Positions 32,393-34,751 of a stretch of DNA of 34,751 nucleotides are shown here, one piece after another. The notes under the pieces were generated by a model. It was not told the origin of the DNA, did not search any database, and saw nothing but the letters and a program-made list of their open reading frames with translations. Every line of letters begins with the position of its first letter. Within the stretch, counting starts at the first letter, position 1. The stretch is from NCBI GenBank assembly GCA_903904835.1, contig CAIVEI010000095.1:1-34751 (forward strand), given 5' to 3'. Both the position numbers and the translations under genes were made by a program. Source of the DNA: an uncultured Schlesneria sp. GTDB lineage: Bacteria; Planctomycetota; Planctomycetia; Planctomycetales; Planctomycetaceae.

Positions 32393-33256
32393 TCATTCGT
32401 GTTGAATTAGAAATCGTTCGAGCGCCACCCCGACGAAATAGACAATGGCGCCTGCCCACAATACGTCGCTAAGGAAGTGGCCTCCCTGCAAGACGCGCGT
32501 AAAACCCATGGCCATTCCATACGCCATTCCGCCGATAAAACAGCCTCGTCGTAACCAGGGCCGACCTGGGCTGATCACAAAACCGAGTCCCATTAGAAAG
32601 AACGCAACCGAAGCGTGGCCAGAGGGAAACGAAGAATTCGGAAAGCTTCGCGTCGCCCATTCTCCAACGGGCAAGAATTTCATCTCACCTCCGAATTCCT
32701 GACATTGCAGAGGCCTTGGTCGACCCCACAGCGATTTCAGGCTGGCGTTGACCAGAATCCCGGGGCCGATCAGCAACAGTAACGCCAGGAAGGCTCCGCA
32801 GCGGCGTGTCTGGCTTAGTTTCTGAAGGTCCATCGACGGGAAAAGTCGACTTCCAAATATCGCGACCACAGCACCGGCAAGCCCGACGAGCAACGGAGGA
32901 TAAGTGCCGTTCCGGTAAAACCAGAGCCATGGTTCGGCCCGTTCGAGTGGCCACTCGCCACGGACCGAGTCATAACACATGCTGGCAACCTTCTGGTCGA
33001 TCTCAAATATCCGAATCAGCAGGCTGAGTAGCAACATGGCTAGTAGCGGTCGCCAGACAGGCCAACGCCCTAATCGCGGCAATTCATCGTGGTCAGCCGC
33101 CACACGCGGATCGCCATGAGATCCTGCGGCATGAACCCAAGGAACTTTGGTGTCAGTTTGAACGTTAAGTTTCTCAACGAACGTCGATTGAGCTGGCAGC
33201 GAAACACTGATCGGTTCGCTTAAAATTGCATCCGGGTGATAAGATGTGTCGTTCAT
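32393..33256 (-). CDS. PAP2-family membrane phosphatase
   Basis: The 287-residue product carries the three acid-phosphatase motifs in order: KSLWGRPRP (K174 to P182), SFPSGHAS (209-216) and TRVLQGGHFLSD with R254, H260 and D264. These place it among PAP2 enzymes, which remove phosphate from lipids such as undecaprenyl pyrophosphate, phosphatidic acid or lipid A. About five to six membrane segments surround the motifs (for example 69-82, 119-137, 154-170, 215-230 and 268-280). The first 65 residues are hydrophilic and unrelated. I start at ATG 33256; longer frames overlap the LptF/G-like gene and look like shadow sequence. It lies 19 bp after that gene, so the two are probably co-transcribed. 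Confidence 0.9.
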   Translation of the reverse strand: MNDTSYHPDAILSEPISVSLPAQSTFVEKLNVQTDTKVPWVHAAGSHGDPRVAADHDELPRLGRWPVWRPLLAMLLLSLLIRIFEIDQKVASMCYDSVRGEWPLERAEPWLWFYRNGTYPPLLVGLAGAVVAIFGSRLFPSMDLQKLSQTRRCGAFLALLLLIGPGILVNASLKSLWGRPRPLQCQEFGGEMKFLPVGEWATRSFPNSSFPSGHASVAFFLMGLGFVISPGRPWLRRGCFIGGMAYGMAMGFTRVLQGGHFLSDVLWAGAIVYFVGVALERFLIQHE

Positions 33257-33275
33257 GGCGTTCAGACTTTTCGAC

Positions 33276-34406
33276 TCACGTACGGATGACACCTGATAGC
33301 CACGCGGACATCGTTCCACCAATGACAACGGGTGCCCACGCAGCCAGTTCGGGAGAGACCACGTAGCTTGCCCCCAGCGATTGGAACCCCTGTGCGACAG
33401 CGAACAGAATGGCCAGGACGAAACAACACAGCGACGAATCAACAGCCAATCCAGGGCTTTCGCGACGGACCATGAGCGGTATCGTCAGCAGAACTGCAAT
33501 CACGTTCAAAATCGGTTGAGTAAATCGGGAATGGACATAAAGCACCAGCCGATAGACAGAAACCGGACTGATTGCGGGGCACTTGATTCGTTCCAGCAGG
33601 TCTGCCGTAGATAGCGAAGTAAAGCTCGAACTTCGCTTGAAGAGTTGATCACAAGTCACGGCCGACGCCACAAACACGCGATCGCCCGGACCGGGAAGCA
33701 CAACAACCAGTTGGCGGCCACGATCGGTGAGATTTCGCGAGATTTCCGCAACAGGTGGATAGGTCACGTCACGAAGCAACCACCCAGCCGGTCGATTTCC
33801 CTTGGCGGGATAGAAAGTTGCGGAAGGAGCTTCCAGTGTTGTCAACTCGTTTACCAGGCTAGGTGATGGGAGCACAAACACGGGCTTTTCGATCATCCGT
33901 TCAGCCACTTTGACCATTTCACCATCGATTGAAATCCGCGTTCGATGATCGGTCAGCGATTCGACTTGAGATTGAGACAGATCGTTCTGGTGCCGAATTT
34001 CGTGCTCGCGAAACGCCACACGAGGGACGAGAACTTCCTGATTGAACACAATCAATCCGTTAACCCCAATCGCAGCAAAGACCATCGGCCTTAAGATCCG
34101 GTACATCGGTATCCCCGCGGCCAAGAGTGGGTGCAGTTCGCCGCTGCGTTGCAGCAGGATCAGCACGGTCATGACCGAAATCACCGTTAACGCGGGTCCC
34201 GCTCGATCAAGAAAGAGAATTGAGCGATAAGCATTCAAAGTCACGATCAACTGGATCAGACTTAGCGGGCCTTTACCGCCATTGATCTCAAGAAATTCGT
34301 CAAGATTTTCGAACAAATCAATCACGGCGACCAGGCCGAACATGGCGATGAAGCACACGCCAAACGTGTGCAAAAAGTTTCGCATTAAATAGCGATCATA
34401 CGTCAT
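33276..34406 (-). CDS. LptF/LptG-family lipopolysaccharide export permease
   Basis: The 376-residue product matches the YjgP/YjgQ family, whose members (LptF and LptG) form the inner-membrane part of the ABC complex that pulls LPS out of the membrane. It has YDRYLMRNFLHTFGV at the N-terminus, three membrane segments (about 12-30, 50-75 and 95-120), a periplasmic beta-jellyroll-like domain (about 130-265) and three C-terminal segments (about 285-370). Between segments 2 and 3 it has LQRSGELHPLLAAGIPMYRIL, a typical coupling-helix region. Which of LptF or LptG it represents cannot be decided, and the ATPase LptB and the other permease are not in the window. The PAP2 gene follows after 19 bp. 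The start has no strong Shine-Dalgarno. Confidence 0.9.
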   Translation of the reverse strand: MTYDRYLMRNFLHTFGVCFIAMFGLVAVIDLFENLDEFLEINGGKGPLSLIQLIVTLNAYRSILFLDRAGPALTVISVMTVLILLQRSGELHPLLAAGIPMYRILRPMVFAAIGVNGLIVFNQEVLVPRVAFREHEIRHQNDLSQSQVESLTDHRTRISIDGEMVKVAERMIEKPVFVLPSPSLVNELTTLEAPSATFYPAKGNRPAGWLLRDVTYPPVAEISRNLTDRGRQLVVVLPGPGDRVFVASAVTCDQLFKRSSSFTSLSTADLLERIKCPAISPVSVYRLVLYVHSRFTQPILNVIAVLLTIPLMVRRESPGLAVDSSLCCFVLAILFAVAQGFQSLGASYVVSPELAAWAPVVIGGTMSAWLSGVIRT

Positions 34407-34734
34407 GCGATTTCAGGACCAGGTGACTTGAGAAACAAGCGGATACGACGAAATGTGGTTGTCTGTTTTCGAAATGTAAAAATGACGAGCCAAAATCCGT
34501 AGCATGGGCATTAGCCCGTGCCATTTAACATCGATGACAGGCAGGAAGTCCAAACAACAAGATTGATCACCGCAGCGCGCCGGTTTTGCAGCGGATTACA
34601 CGACAAAGGGCAGGTTCGGTCAAGATTGGTCTGCGCTTGCAATATTTTGGCCAGTCAAAATTGAAATCCAATCATCGAGAGTGACAACGTTGCCGACGCC
34701 GCCAGCGTCGGAAAATTAGCCCGGATTAACCGTT
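34407..34734. other. Gene-free palindrome cluster
   Basis: No gene is visible upstream of the LptF/G-like gene. The stretch holds a hairpin GCATGGGC-ATTA-GCCCGTGC (34502-34521) and CCGACGC/GCGTCGG (34693-34711), plus TTAGCCCG at 34511 and 34716; a third TTAGCCCG (34733) begins the next element. It looks like a nest of short intergenic repeats. Confidence 0.65.
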
Positions 34735-34751
34735 AGCCCGACGCGCAAGCG
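34735..34751. repeat. Long palindromic intergenic repeat, copy 3 (cut by window end)
   Basis: These 17 bases equal the first 17 bases of the arm of the complete copy at 1012-1036. The element is cut by the window edge, so the loop and right arm cannot be seen. Confidence 0.75.

Overview
The window looks like a chromosomal segment of a planctomycete (phylum Planctomycetota, probably Planctomycetales). The main evidence is a large secreted PVC-type cytochrome with a beta-propeller, HEAT-like repeats and a CxxCH haem site. Supporting signs are an orphan bacterial formylmethanofuran-dehydrogenase-like FhcB, a Ser/Thr kinase fused across the membrane to a beta-helix, a secreted Cys/Ala/Pro-rich protein, and palindromic intergenic repeats of a kind I recall from these genomes. 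Coding density is moderate, with many 300-600 bp gaps. I see no rRNA, tRNA, CRISPR array, integrase or transposase.

Layout. 1-1083: ribosomal protein bS18 (rpsR), standing alone with a hairpin-rich leader and flanked by two copies of a long palindromic repeat. 1082-5694 (minus): flagellar operon fliF-fliG-fliH-fliI, coding for the MS ring, the switch protein, the ATPase regulator and the export ATPase; it ends inside the second palindrome. 6034-8895 (minus): a large MMPL/RND-type transporter. 9432-12656 (plus): an exported redoxin with carboxypeptidase-regulatory-like domains, then a DUF695-RraB fusion. 12721-13992 (minus): FhcB of the pterin-linked C1 pathway, apparently lacking the metal-ligand cysteine. 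14289-18184: a TIGR01777-type NAD(P)-dependent epimerase (plus), a small unknown protein (minus) and GlmS (plus) with a clear terminator. 18348-22796: CsrA (minus), the PVC-type cytochrome (plus) and the Cys-rich secreted protein (minus), the last two converging on a strong hairpin. 23081-28634 (mostly plus): a seven-TM orphan, the kinase/beta-helix protein, a possible small minus-strand gene and an HEVGH metallopeptidase-like protein. 28740-34406 (minus): cell-envelope genes, in order of transcription an LptF/LptG-type permease, a PAP2 phosphatase, a MotA/TolQ/ExbB-like channel protein, two ExbD-like partners and an AI-2E/PerM-family permease. 34407-34751: a gene-free palindrome cluster ending in a third, cut-off copy of the long repeat.

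Shared themes are motility (fliFGHI, possibly CsrA) and cell-envelope biology (GlmS precursor supply, LptF/G, PAP2, ExbB/ExbD-like motor, Cys-rich protein). The best candidates for an undescribed system are the ExbB-ExbD-ExbD-like cassette at 30160-32135, where the channel aspartate and the most typical ExbD periplasmic domain lie on separate proteins, and the Cys-rich secreted protein at 22305-22796. All functions are assigned by reading motifs; no database search was possible.
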